Source: Parus major (taxonomy: Eukaryota > Chordata > Aves > Passeriformes > Paridae). Taken from it: a stretch of 64,000 bases of DNA. The notes beneath the pieces are model-generated. The model was not told where the DNA came from. It did no database searches and was given only the letters and a program-made list of their open reading frames with translations. Shown here piece by piece: positions 1 through 12,900 of this stretch. The position numbers were made by a program, and so were the translations under genes. The DNA lies in NCBI RefSeq assembly GCF_001522545.3, contig NC_031769.1:6602131-6666130 (forward strand). Direction: 5' to 3'. The stretch's first letter is position 1. Each line of letters starts with the position of its first letter.

Positions 1-1345
1 CTCCTTCCACAAGTCCTTGTTGATCTTGATTTCCTCAGTGTCCCTTCCTTGTACAAATAAGACTTGACCCCTAAAACCAGAAGACAGTTTTGCAAGACAG
101 TGATTACCCAAGATCTTGTTTGCCTTCAAAATTGTTAAAGATGAGAATTTGGAGTGAAAGAGTTGTTCTACTTGCTAGTCTTGAATGGTGTCTCTGGTGC
201 ATTTATATTAGCTCATTCCTATATTCTATAATTCATATGGATTTTTAATTAACCTTCAAGAAACATACTGTGATGTGTGTTTTTATCTTATTTGTGTCTC
301 CTGCTGGTAGGTGGGGAGAAGGAATCTTTGATCCACAGGCTGGCCATTACCACATCTCTGTGTAATTTAGCCCTGAGCAGCAGGGTGTGTGTGACTCAGA
401 CACAGAGGAAACACTTGACTGGAGCTGCCCAGGGTAATGTTGTGTGCTGGTTTAATTTTCTTCACAGGAGCAACATGGGGCTGTGCTTTGGCTTTAAGAG
501 TTTGGGATGGAAACATTCTTGAGCCTTTCCTGGCAGAGTTGTGAGGACTAGGGCCAGGTTCATTTATTTTTAAACTATTTTTAGAGAAAGTTTCTTCTGG
601 TCTACCTTGCTCATTCTCACTATCTTTTATATGCTGAACTTCTTCAACTCCTCTTCCATTTCCTTTCTCAGCACTGCTTTTCCTTGTGCTGCACTTCTGC
701 TATTTTGCCTCTTCCTATTTATTTCCTCTTCCTCGTTTCTAAAATCACCAAAACCACCCTCACCCTTCCATCTTTCTTCTTTTCCAGAAACCCTCAGGCT
801 TTCTGTCTATTGATCTGTTATCCTGCACTTTGCCTTGTTTTATTCTGTTGACTTAAGAGGGAAGCTTAGCTGTGCAGGGGACTTGTCATCCAGGAAAACA
901 TTCCCAGTGCTTTCCACTGCAAAGCACAGGGCAGTTAAAATGGTGTGAACATGTTTTGCAGTAATAATCACTATAATGCTTATGCTTGCATGGGAAAATA
1001 TTAACTAGAGTCAAGTTAGAGGCATAAATCCTGAAAATTGCAGAGATCTCTAATTATGTGGCTACAGCAAAGACTTAAAAATATTGATGGCAGTTCTGTT
1101 CCTCTTGTGTATGATGTAAGAAAAGATGTAGCAGAGACCTCTTACAGTTTTTGCCTTTTACATAACTCTACCCTTACCAGCAGAAACACCACCACCCAAT
1201 TCAGCACCTGGTTGATTTTAGCACAGATTTCTGAGATCAGAGCTCTGCAGCAACTTACAAAACATGAGTTGGTTTGTAGTCATAGTACCATGTAGCACAA
1301 TATCAATAAAAAGGATGGAGGTAAGAATTATTTTTATATACTCAC
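1..1345. other. Unique non-coding DNA, nothing recognised
   Basis: AT-rich sequence with stops in all frames. The open frames reach only about 92 codons and resemble no family I know. I see no retroelement, tandem repeat or RNA gene. Its right edge meets the splice-donor-like end of the minus-strand candidate at 1346-1405. Confidence 0.5.
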
Positions 1346-1405
1346 CTTGTAGAAAAACTTGAACTCTGAAGGTTTTAAACCAGCATTTTCTTTTAGCGTT
1401 TTCTG
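1346..1405 (-). other. Candidate 60-bp exon (minus strand), unrecognised
   Basis: Read on the minus strand, a pyrimidine-containing stretch ending CTGGCTTAG precedes 20 open codons (QKTLKENAGLKPSEFKFFYK), followed directly by a consensus donor, AAG|GTGAGTA. The segment is exactly 60 bp, so it is phase 0 at both ends, and stops flank it just outside both borders. The peptide is polar and lysine-rich, as real exons often are, but I recognise no family. Exon-like segments with good splice sites are common by chance in vertebrate introns, so this is only a candidate. No partner exon nearby could be tied to it. Confidence 0.25.
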
Positions 1406-4400
1406 CTAAGCCAGCAGGTGCAGGTTGAGCAGAAATGGGTAGATTCCATATTCTCTTACTGTGTAAATGGTGACACATCACTAGTGAGGTTTTCAAATGT
1501 GCCTCAGGAATAAATCTCTCTGAAAAGCAGACTCATAAACATTCAGGTTCTGCTAACATCAAGTCCAAATGAAGTTTGTGTGGGCACACATGAAAGCCAA
1601 AGCCTTCATATCATAATAATGTGGGTTTTTCTATTGACTCTTGAGTAGCTAATCAAATCACTGAGATATTTTTTTGCCAACAAACTGTCTCAGCACCCCA
1701 GCATAAAAAAATTCTGCTTACATACATGTGTGAGTGATGCACATGTGTCTGCCTGCACTGCCATGAACACAACACCCAGGAGGGAGGAGGGAGAGGATGG
1801 AGAGGGAGAGGATTCTTTTTGCACCATTACTCTCAAAGATGTTTTGGAGCAAATTCAGGGAGAAGTTAAGCTTTGTCTGCCACATTAAGTCAATGTGTAT
1901 TAAAGGCACAATAAAGATGCAAAGACGTCAATGAGCACAACAGCCGGTGAGTCAAAACTGTCAGGCTGAGGTCTCTGGAATGTGTGATTTCTTCCCTTTA
2001 AAGGTTTTTTGAAAAGTAGAAGTGAGCATAATTAACTGTCCTAGCAAGATATAAATTGTTTTCTGGGAAAAACACTGAGATTTTGCCTACATATTTCATG
2101 CAGCTGTGATTATATAAGAGGAGGTTTTAGGAGACTGGTCTCCTCTGATTGCATCCTTGTTATAAATGCATTAATTTCCATTTCTTTGTTTTGTTACAAT
2201 TGCGCAGGCATTTTATTATTTAAAAAATGATTAAATTAATAATAATTTTTAATAAAAAAATGTGTTGTAAGGAAGAAATTTCTTTTAAACAAATTTCCTT
2301 ACAAATTTTTAGTCTTTTAGTTATTAATTTTCTCTCTCACCAATGAATCTTGCCCTGATGCTCATGATGGGGGCAGACATGTCTGCAACATAGAGCAAGT
2401 GGTAGGGGCTGCAGAAATATGTTCAGATATGGCCAGATAAGTCTGAAGCCTTTGAGGTCTGCATGTACCTTTCTGAGGGTAAAATTAGGCCTTTGTTATG
2501 TTCTGCAAGGAGCCAAGACTGGGAGATGTGTGAGAGGCAAGATGCACAGAGCTTCAGCAAATGAAACACATATTTTCAGGTCACAGTGTCAAGGATCACA
2601 AGTTTACAGCTTACAGCCTGGATACATTAATTTTCTTCTATGGGCCATAAAACTATTACAGCAGCCATTACTACAAGAGATTCAACACTGTGAAAAAGCC
2701 TGGCCACTTTTATATCTCTGGGTCAATAGGCATGCACAGTTTTGCAATTCTCTTCATCCACAGCTGCTTCTTAGGCATGGCTAAAACCCTGCTCAAACCT
2801 CCTTTTCTAACTGATAGGTGTGATGTTACTATTTTCATATATTCTCTATAATTATTGATACTTTTTTTAGGGTATGGTATGCAGTTTATTGCTGATTCTG
2901 AATTCGAAATGAAGACTCATGTTCTACTTAGTAACATTTTCATAACAGTTCCCTTGTATAGGTAGTTTAGAGGTGAAAATATAAATAGCTCTTCTGTCTT
3001 TTCCTAATGGGTTGAGTATTTAGTCACAGTACAGGTTCAGGGATCTTTTATTTTTGAGACAGCCAATGGGGAAGTCAAGGATATACTTTTTATTATCCCC
3101 AAACAATGGAAAACCTTGAAGCCTTAAAAATAAATTCTTGCTAAAAGAAATGTCTGTGGCATAGGATCTGATGCTTTCTTAATCTGAATTCTTAGTAAAG
3201 TTAGTATAATGCATCTATTGTGTAGGGAGATATTCAGAAAAAGCAAATCAAACTTTCACTCCAGACAATCAAAAAACCATTCACGGTTCACTCTCTCTGG
3301 ACAAATTGAGTCATAAAATAAATTCCTGGCTTGCAAGAGCTTCCCCAGAGGCAAGACATCATCTCAATAACAATATGGCAAATATGGTCTTTCTTCAGCA
3401 CTTTTGCATTCAGAGAATTTATAAATACAGGTGTGACAGTGTTTTAGAGCCTCTCACAGTAACAGCAGAACAAAGCTGTGTCTGTGCTAGGTAGGTAGGC
3501 AAATAATTTACCATTGTTTGACACTATGAAAATTAGAACAGCCTGAACTTGGGGTTTTGGAGATGTTCTTTGCTTCTTCTGGCTCTATTCATTTGAAAAG
3601 TAACTGTCTTTCAGGTCCTTGATGGGAAAAGACAAATCCATTCTGAAAATGCTCCATAGTCTGAACATTTGTCTGGCTTTTCCTACATAATGAATGGCAG
3701 TGGGGAGATCTGTGCTGAGAAAAGAATGTCTGCTTAACTGTAGTAATTAAAGATTTTGTTCCTTTTTAAAATTTTTCTATTAAGCTGAAAATTTCATTCA
3801 TCACAAATACAAAGAAAGTGTTATTAGATGGTATAAACCTCTGGCATATTTCTTAGTACACAGCCATACCATGGGGAAATATTGTAAGGAAGGTCCATTC
3901 GTGTTCCACTTGCTGGCTTTTACTCCTTGGAAAGATTCTTTAATGATAAATGTGTTTAAAAATCCATTACAACTGGTACATTGGGTTGTTTTCAGTTGGA
4001 AAGGGGGAAAAAGCAGCATAAACAATTTTATATTTCAAATGCATTTTGTGCTGAAACATTCTGCTCTGGCAGAATTTAAACTGCAGACAGATTGGAACAA
4101 ATAATGCAGAACTGTTTTGTTTTAAAATATTGGTACAGATAAAAAATGTATTATTCAAGGGAGCTCTTTGGACTAGTTCTGAAATAGCAAAGAGTGAATG
4201 CAGATGGTCTTAAATACATATGTAAGAGAGAAAGTTGAGGGAGATATAGCACATGGGGCCCAGCTGGGATCCTTTCAGATGCTCTGCAGGGAAGCTCTCA
4301 GGCTTGTAAAGTTTATTTTTCCTTCTTCCTCCTCCAAAGGCTGTGGCAAATATTTTCTATCTTGTATCCTTTAATCTGCTCACCTTATTTACTCTTCACT

Positions 4401-7400
4401 TTCCTCTTCCTTCTCAGACATCCTTCATGAGAATGTGATCACTGGTCAGCTTGCTTATACTTTTATTTCTTCTCTTCAGTGTCACTTCCTTTGAAGTCTT
4501 CATCTGAAACCTGTCTTGCATGAACACAAGGAAGATATCTTCTCTGCACCCTACTCTGGCCATCTCTGTGCTTCATTGGAGTGTTTTTTACTTGTTTGGA
4601 AGGTCCTTGGGGCAGAGTCTGCTCTGAGGCCTCTGCAGCACCCTCATGCTCTTGGTTGATGGGAAAGGACAGTCTCCCTCATCATACCATGCAATTCCAA
4701 GGTCTCCCTTGTAATACCATGGACATTGCTTAAATTTCTTCATGACTAGACTTCACAAGACAGGTGGCATTTTGTGTAAGAAACAACCTCAGGGATCTTG
4801 TGTTTTCTCCCAGTGAAAAGTCCATCAAACAGGTGAAGCAGGTGGAGTTTCTCCATTTTCAGGATGCTGGCTCTCAGAGCTGTGGGATCACTCCTCTTGC
4901 TCTCACACACTTCACAACCATCAGTCACACATTTTATTTCTACCCTACAAGCAGATGGACCTGTTGCACCCCAATGTTTTTAAAGCAGGGATCAATAGTG
5001 TTTTATTTTGCAGCACAAACACTTCAAGGGGAAAGCAGCAGAGTGCAGGTCACACTTTGTGCCCGTTTCCAATAAATATTTAGCCTGGGGCTCATGGAGA
5101 AACATGTGTAAGTTGTTGATGAGGAATGCATTGAGGTCGATGCTGTATGGTCAGAAAACAAGAGACAGTGTGTCTGAGAGGGGTTTGCAGTGCTCATGTC
5201 CCACTTCAGGCCAGTCTGCTGCCCAAGAGGTTTTCTGGCATTGCTGCCTGCCAGGGGAGCAGCAGTTTTGGGGTTGCAGGCAGGTAAAACATGGTGGTAA
5301 CTGCAGCCTGCAGCTTCCCTGCGTGGCTGTGTGCATTCCCTGCCCAGAGCCCCTTCTCTGACATCCATCACTAAGCACATCCCCCTTCCCATTCCCAGTG
5401 CATACATGGTACTGGGAGACAGCTGGGGTTTAATCTTCTCCATCACAGGCATCAGAAGCAGTGCTAACAGACTGTCAGGGCTGCACTGGTGGCTGCCTGT
5501 AGAGACCTTGTGAGGGGCCCCTGGGCTGGCAGACAGATGAGGGGGATTGGTGACAACCTCAACCCTGGGCATCAGGTGCTTCCATGGAGACAGGCTGAGG
5601 TCAATGCTTCAAGAAAAAGTGCTGTGTTTTTGCATTCAGGCTCCTCCTAGGAGATCTGCCACACGGCTGGCAGGTATATTTTCAACCCTTTTCATGTTCA
5701 GCAGCTGTAGTTTGGCAAAATGATCTCAAAACCTACAGCTTTCTCTGCCTCCAGCCAACATATTGATGTGTTTGTGAGTAAATCAGCAGGGGGATACCCT
5801 TCAGCAAGTGCCACAACTGTCCTCAGGCAAAAATTATAGTGACCCTCCAAGGGAAGCATCAGTCATTGCCCTCTGTGGAAGTCTGAGTTTTAACTTTTCT
5901 ATCTCCTGTCAATAAATGGCAGTCAAGGTATTCTGACCATTTGAGATGCTCAGGACTAAATTAATCCACCTGCCTTTACAATCAATATCGAGGCCAAAAA
6001 TATAAGGCCAGTGTAGGTATGGAATTCTGGTATAAAGCCAGAACAGGAATGGAACATGCTGTAGTTGTGACTCACACCTGTTGCCATGTACTTTCCTGGG
6101 ATGAGGCTTAATTTATTCTGGGCTGGTGTCAATGAGGGGCATTTTTAAATGTGCCTAAAGGTAGCTGGTGCAAGGACTTGTAAACCTGGTAGGCACAGGG
6201 GAGTTTCTGTCTCCACAGTCAATATTGTCATTTGTAGCTAACTGAGAATGTTGTGATTGTATTGTTGTGTGAAAAAGAGATGATGTGGACTGAAATACTG
6301 GTGATAAAAAAAATCAGTAGGCAGTAGCACAGAAGGAAAAGAGTGTAGTTAACTGCTATGCTTGAGAGAAGTGGGGATGGGAGGGACACTTCAAAGCAAG
6401 GGCTGAAAAAGGTATTAAATAATTTTATCTCCCTGATGAGTTTTGCTCTACATTTTTCTTCCACCCTTTCAGCCAAGGAAGCTGTATGTCAGATGGCATT
6501 TAATTGGAAAACATCTCTCAGTAAATAACCAGATAAGATTGAGGGATATCTTTAATATCAGCAATGTGCATAAGTACCTTTAATAGGCATGGCACTAGCT
6601 CTAGAAGTGACTGCTCCTTATGAGCACCTCAAATTGGCATATTCTGTAGAATCCTTTTGATGTGCAGATCTAATCTGTCTTTGAGCAGTAATTGTGCAGC
6701 TCACACAATGGTATTAGCATGTAGACCATGCAGCTCGACTGTAAACCTGTTCTGCTGCAGCAGATGGAGTAGCAGCTTGTTTTTGAAATTGAGATAAAAT
6801 ATAAAAAAATAGAAGCAATTTTTTGGAAATTATTTTTTTTTGAGGGGAGGGGTGTGTCTGTGCCGTAATTTTGGAAGAAGTCAAGACAGCAAGATCAAAC
6901 ACCTGGACCCTCTTTAGCTAAAACTTTTATCATCATGAGATACAAATGTTTATTTATTCTTCACAATATCTGCATTTTCATTTTCAAAAACAACCAGTTA
7001 TTTCTGGTGCCCCAGTTTCTAGTTTCCTTTTTTTTTTTTTTCACTATACAGAGGCCTATTTTCACAAAGTGACACTTCAGAAATCAAGCTTCTTCAATGA
7101 GATTTAAATTGGACATGCAATCTCCTTAGTTATTTGGAAATAATTTGAACCCAGATAGTTATAATGTAAATATCCACCATTTATCCATATCAGAATCATT
7201 TAATATCAGAGAAAGAGTTGAAACTGATATCAATTCATTAATGTTTTCTGTGTGTGTAAAAGGAAGGAGTAAAGTAAATTTTCTGTTTACACTGGGCAGA
7301 AAGTTATGTGATTAAAAGCAAAAGTTTGGCTTAAATTAGAAGAGCAGCTGCCTAATAGCAAGACAGTCAGCATCTGAATAGTTTGTTCAGGAGGCTGAGC

Positions 7401-7480
7401 AATCTCTGTTGTTTGAAAATTTTGTGAAAAGCTTAGATACCTATCAAGAATTATCTGTTAGATCTGGTCAGAAAAATATT
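1406..7480. other. Unique non-coding DNA with low-complexity patches
   Basis: No gene is recognised. Visible texture: a purine-rich GGA/GAG patch near 1780-1812; a very AT-rich patch of TAAT/ATTA/AATAAT words at 2210-2265; a richer-GC patch at about 5100-5600 where the minus strand is open for 182 codons and the plus strand for 117, both unlike any known protein; and a T-run at 7028-7041. No LTR or LINE sequence is seen here. Confidence 0.5.
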
Positions 7481-7535
7481 CTCTAGGTAAGATCACAAGG
7501 TCTTTTCCAGCCTCAATGGAGGTATCACGATATAT
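7481..7535 (+). repeat. Possible CR1 LINE 3'-end remnant
   Basis: The stretch GATCACAAGGTCTTTTCCAG followed by CCTCAATG resembles the plus-strand end of CR1 elements (GATCTTnnAGGTCnnTTCCAACCT...AATGATTC), and decays into an AT-rich tract afterwards. Only about 40 bases resemble CR1 and the terminal ATTCTATG octamers are not clean, so the match could be chance. Confidence 0.35.
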
Positions 7536-7556
7536 GATATACATACATATATATAT
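7531..7556. repeat. Short ATAC/TA-rich simple repeat
   Basis: Alternating TATATGATATACATACATA-type sequence of about 26 bp. It is an interrupted dinucleotide tract with little unit purity. Confidence 0.6.
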
Positions 7557-7795
7557 TCAGAACTTCATGTATACCATTTAATAGATACAACTGATTCTGT
7601 CCCCACATATACACATATACAATGCACTAGACCAATATATATTGATCGTTTACAGACATGGCCTGATGATTTATATTTAGATTTCTAATTTTTCATACTG
7701 TGGAATGAAAAGCTAATCAGTCTAACAATAATGAAGGCTGGCAAATGCAGAGCAGATGCAGAGATTTTGCTAAGGAGCTCATTCTTCCTTTTCAG

Positions 7796-7875
7796 CTCCA
7801 AGAAAACTCTGCAGATGTGCCACAAGGTGGCAGATGAGCTGCAAAGATTACAGATTATTAGCTACAAAATAAAAA
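7796..7875 (+). other. Candidate 80-bp exon (plus strand), unrecognised
   Basis: A textbook acceptor, CATTCTTCCTTTTCAG, is followed by 80 bp and then a strong donor, AAAAA|GTAAGATT. Only one of the three frames is open through the segment. It reads SKKTLQMCHKVADELQRLQI and then ISYKIK, a heptad-like amphipathic stretch of the kind seen in coiled coils. The other two frames contain stops. I do not recognise the protein and find no convincing neighbouring exon on this strand. The borders and helix-like peptide make this the best plus-strand exon candidate, but a chance pseudoexon remains quite possible. Confidence 0.3.
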
Positions 7876-9481
7876 GTAAGATTGCAAATGACAAGTTAAA
7901 ACAAACCCCACAACAATTAGGGATGGAGTCATGGCTGTGCTTTTGGGTGCTTTCCTTGAAATTCAGCAATGCTTCTCATTTTCGTCACACGACAAAGTAA
8001 ACCAAATATCCCCATCCCCATTGCAACAGGTTTGGGTTCTGATTATACTTGATGGTAACAAAATCAACCACAGTAATTCTTTTGGGCAGGCTCCTTGCCT
8101 TGGGCAATATTCCAAAAAAATTACTGATTTTGGCCTTTCATCAGTGTTTGGACTGAAACAGCTCAAGCATGAATTGTTTTACATCTGATGGTTTGGAGCT
8201 GTAGTGAAGAAAATTCCTTGAGACTGGAGTGTAACGATTGCACAGTGTGCTTGTGCTGGAGCCCTCACCTTGTTTAAATGCCTCTGAATCTGCTGAGTGT
8301 AGCAGAAGAGAGATGAGTGATAAAAACCTGGCAGCACTTGTTTTCTGCAGTTCAGAAACAGTGAGCAGGGATCCTGGCTCTGCTCTGTGCCTCATCCACT
8401 GTCTGGAAGATCATTCTCTCTCTTATTTTTTCTGAACTACAGACAGTCTGCTCTGCACACTTACAACCAATATTAAAAAAATCCTCTTGAACTGCTATAA
8501 TTTTCCTTCTGGGATGGACTAAATTATAGTTATTGTCTGAATCACTGCCCACCTCAACAAACATGCAGCAGACAGCAAACAAGCTCTAATTAATTTCATT
8601 CCTCATTTCAAGAAGACTGAATTCTCCTTCAGCTTTGTCTCTGAGGCTGATCTGGACCTGTTCTTGTAAGAGCCATTTGAAGCACAGATTAGCCCTCAGA
8701 GAGTGACAGCCCCTCACCAGCAGTACAAGACCTAATTGGAGCAAAGACATGCTGCTTGTTTATGGAAACATTAATAACAGTTTCATTGCTTTTGTAGTTT
8801 TAAATAATTTTACTGAATAATTGAACAGAAATTTATTCTTTTTGTTTTGAAAGCAGTTCTCTCATTTTTCAGCTTGTGTTTGTTATGCTGTTGTTGATTC
8901 TCCTGTGTTTGATCTTATGTTTACTATAAGAATATATACTGGAGTACTTTTAAAATGTAATAAATGAATTTGCTGTCTGTGGTTGTACATAAGGCTTTGC
9001 AATTATATGAGTGAATTTTTTTATAAATAATTCAGCCAGTATTAATCAAAAATTCTTGTTTAATAATCACTTGATTTAGTTTCTTTTGTTTATTAGTTCT
9101 CTTCTTATTAAAATAGTCTCTCATAAGTTACAGGAACTCTGACTAAATCCCAGAGAGATCCAGTGACTGTCAGAGTAAGTGGCAGAAAAAAGATTCCTTT
9201 GAATGTTTTTTCAAAGGCTTATTGTGTTTCTGTTACTTTTCTTAACTCATTGTCCTGAGAGCAAGAAAGGCCAGATTTTCAGAGTGGAGAAGAGAAATGC
9301 TTACAGTGCCTTTTGCCTTATGGTTGATTATGGTGGCATAATCAAGAGTATTTAATGATTAAGTTAACAATAATTCTGGAAAATTAAGAATTTATATTTT
9401 CACTGTTTCAAAGGAAAAGTACAAATTAGCTTCTATTATAAATTCAGCTTAGAGAAGGAAGGAAAAAAGTTTTTATGAGAT
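7876..9481. other. Unique non-coding DNA, possible conserved-element patch
   Basis: No gene or repeat is recognised. The stretch at about 8585-8800 is rich in homeodomain core words (TAATTAATTT, CTAATTGG, ATTAATAAC) mixed with non-repetitive sequence, which is a texture often seen in vertebrate conserved non-coding elements. That is a suspicion only. Confidence 0.4.
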
Positions 9482-9976
9482 TGTCCTAATTTCAGGTGGG
9501 ATAGAGTTAATTTTCTTCCTAATGGCTGGTAGAGTTCTGCATTTTGAATTTAGAATGAGAACAATGCTGATAGCACACTGATATTTTAGTGTTTTAAATC
9601 AAGATCTTTTCAGCTTGTCACACCAGAGAGGAGGCTCAAGGGGCACAAGAAGCTGGGAGGGGACAGCTGACCCCAGCTGGCCAAAGGGATATTCCAGACC
9701 ACATGGAATCACAGGATGTAAAGGGTGGAGAAAACTGGCCAGGGGCTGCTGCTTGGGAACTGCCTGGGCCTGGGGTGGTGGGTGGAGAGCAATTGCATTG
9801 TGCATCATTTATGTATTATAATTGTTATTGATCATTATTTTTCTTTCCCCTTCATTTTCTCTACTATTAAACTATCTTTATCTCAACTCAAAATTTTACC
9901 TTTTTTCCCCAGTTGTGTCTCCCATCCCACCGTGTGAGGGAAGGAGGCAGTGCCTGTATGGTGTTTAAGCATGACA
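9482..9976 (+). mobile_element. Degenerate solo LTR, ERVL-type, plus strand
   Basis: A 495-bp region begins TGTCCTAATTTCAGGTGGGA and ends AAGCATGACA, so it has TG...CA ends. Along its length it follows the layout of a common bird ERVL LTR family: a GATAGAGTTAATTTTCTTCC block near the left end, AAGAAGCTGGGAGGGGACAG and GGCCAAAGGGATATTCCA in the middle, GAGCAATTGCATTGTGCATC further right, then an ATTAAACT-type polyadenylation signal (9866-9871) followed by TATCTCAAC and CCCATCCCAC. No internal retroviral sequence lies on either side, so it is a solo LTR. The target duplication is not clean: ATGAGA occurs on both sides but is displaced by one base from each end. Substitutions throughout suggest an old insertion. 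Confidence 0.85.
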
Positions 9977-12900
9977 GATGAGAGTTTTCTGGAATCTCTA
10001 GGCTGACCAACATGATTGGTAAATTCCTAGTCTCATGGTGATGTGAGCATCCATCACTTTGGCTGGCCTTGGGGGAGCCAAAGGCATTCAGAGCCGCTCA
10101 GGTGTGGGCACAAGTCCTGGAAGAATTAGCAGAGGGTGAAATGGCTCCTTGCTGGAACTGGCACAGCTGATTTTCTGATTTGGAAGAGCTGATTTGCTCT
10201 CAGCTGTAGCACTTACACTTATTGAGACAAAATAATTTGACTCAGGTTATGCTGTTCACTCTTCTCCTTTGCATTTTCTGATTTGTCTTGTTTAGTTATT
10301 TCTGTCCCTAAACAGTGGTTCCAACAAGGCCTTATCACTGCAAAGAAGGTGTTTTTTACAGGTATCACAAACCTTATACAAACAAAATGCTCTTTTTTAA
10401 TCAGGTCTTCTGGTATTTCTAGTCAAAAAAAGAACCCACTAGGGTCTGCCATTTAATAAACTCTTAGGGGAGAATCACATATGTTTTTAGCTGTACTGAA
10501 AAAATTCAGTACTTAAAAGTTTTAGCAGGGAGACATGGCAGTTAAGAAGTTATGAGGAAGGGATTGCTTATTAAGCATGCTGGACATTTTCAGTCTTTTA
10601 AATCATATTTCAAGTTTTTTTCTGATATCCTGAATAAAGTCAATATTCTTTTGGAAAAGCTCAAGCAGCAAGATTTTCTGCACTAGAGTTACTTGCATGG
10701 ATTACTCCAGCTGAATTCATCTTCCTTGGCTTCCTTCACAGGCAGCAGAGTCAGAATGTGGGACTCATAGGGTGCTATTCTACTCAGCCTAAAATAATTT
10801 AAGTTAATCACTTGCTTGAATCATCTAATTCTTCCTGATGACCATAAAGAGACACTCAGGTATTTGTTTGGCAGCTGACATCCTTTCTGTGGATGTTTGA
10901 AGTGAGATGAAATCCCACCCACAGACACTTTGTGGGAGAAGGCAGGAAGAGTTTGTATAATGTGGCACTGTAAGAACTGAAATGGTGTAAAGCTGAATTC
11001 ACTGCATGAGTCAGTGATGCTGTTGTGTGGAACAGCTAAATCATTATAGTGATAACAGAATCTGACTTTTTGCATATTTTTAGTTACAATACCATGATTA
11101 TCTACACTATTATGCCATAGTTACAATAGTAATAGTATAATTAGGAGTTATTATGCTGTGATGTATTTCCTAGGTCAGGAAAAGGAGGAGAAGCTGTCTC
11201 TGGAAAACTGAACTGAAATCTATTAACTTAAAAGTCTATGTCCTTTCTTTATGGATTAGGTTTAAACATAATGTTTATAGTTTAAAATGGGCAGTTATGA
11301 AGTTTTGCTCAGAGTCTGATCTGGGAGATGTCAGGAATTTTGTATACTTTATAAAAGTACTAATGTGAGAACTTGATAAGTAAAGTGGAGAATCTCTGCC
11401 TGTGTGATAGCTGTGGCTGAACGTTATCCCCATTTTATAACCTGCTTTATGCTAGTTATACACCAGAGTAAATGGATACTGTACTTTGAAGGGAATGGTA
11501 TTTTCTGGCATTATAGGCCTGAATGTATATGAAAACCTGTTTTGGTGATGGACAGTGGGATGGGATAGAGAGAATACAGAAGATGGGATTTGGAATCATG
11601 GCTCTTGACAATCTTGGTAGAAGACATCTTGAAAATGAGGTTATTTTTATATCAAGGTAGCATCTGCATTCCTACATCTGCTTAGAAATGAAAGCTTGAG
11701 TGTAGGAATCTGTGAAAGGAATGGAAAATGTTAAGAGACACAGTTAGTAAAAGGCAAGTTGGAGGTGATGATGGGTTGGGAATATGTTCCCACTAATCCT
11801 GGCGCCCTGTACCAGTCAGAATCTATCATTAGATAGAATTTCTTGCCTCAAGCACCCATTTATCTTTCATGTAAGGAGCGTGCAGGAGAATGCTCATGGT
11901 ATATCGCAGCAGATGAAAGACTGCCAAAGTTGATTAGCTGGAGTCAGCCTTCTCCATATAGTTTTTATTGGAATTCTGAGATTAATTTTATGTCCTTTGG
12001 TATTGTTATTTCTGTCTCTTTAGTTGACAGAAAATACAAGGGAGGGTGTTTTCAGAGATGTAGGGTATGTATAATTTTTCTTTGCTATCTTCTTTCTGAA
12101 TAGTCCTTCCTTGCAGTCAATAATTTTTCACCCAGGTATGAGCTGGAAAAGCTCTACATGAGTCATTGTTGTACAATGCTGATAAGATGCTATCAAGACC
12201 TGAAGAAGAAGCATATTGGTTTTTCTTCTCACATCCTACACTACACATAAAAGGTGCATGTCAGTCGAAAACATGTCCATCTGGAGGAAGTGTTCTTATA
12301 TAAATCTTTATTATTTGGGTTTTTGGGGTTTTTTTTGTTTTTTAGGGGTTTTTTTATTATCATTGCAGCCAATCCTTTCACCAAAACCTCCTCAGACTAA
12401 TGTTTATAATGCAGGAAATACAGAACAGCAATTGCAATATTCTTCATTCTAGTGCACCTGGCCCCTCTTCAAAATGCAGCAGTGCTACTTGGAACAGGAG
12501 TTTTCCTCTGGATTGAATGAAGATGTGGTGGGAGACAGATTCAGATCCTTTGCCTCCAACAGTTTGGCACTGGCACAATGTCCATCTGACACAAACCAGT
12601 CCATGTGCATATTGCCAGGTTATCTTATGTTCCAAAGTGATCTACTGAAAATGGTCAAATCTGCCCAGGAATCTCGTGAGATTCTGGGAGATATTGGTCA
12701 AATCTACCCTCTGTCAGTGTACCAGGATGAACAGCATTTCCAAGTCTGGGGATATTGCCTGGCATCTTTCAGTTTGGTAGTAGAGATATGGCTTCTGCAA
12801 TAATCAGAATTACATATATATTGATATCACAAATGCCAGTGCTCAAAAAGCTATCTCTATCAGCAAACTTGGAGTTATGTGCCAGTTACATGTGCTGTCA

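Noticed and set aside
5024..5572. 182-codon minus-strand frame
   Set aside because: The local composition is richer in GC and stop-poor on both strands. There is no domain, no splice-like structure and no known resemblance, and the length is within chance for the window.
12474..12803. 109-codon plus-strand frame with ordinary-looking composition
   Set aside because: No upstream acceptor of quality, no donor and no recognised family.
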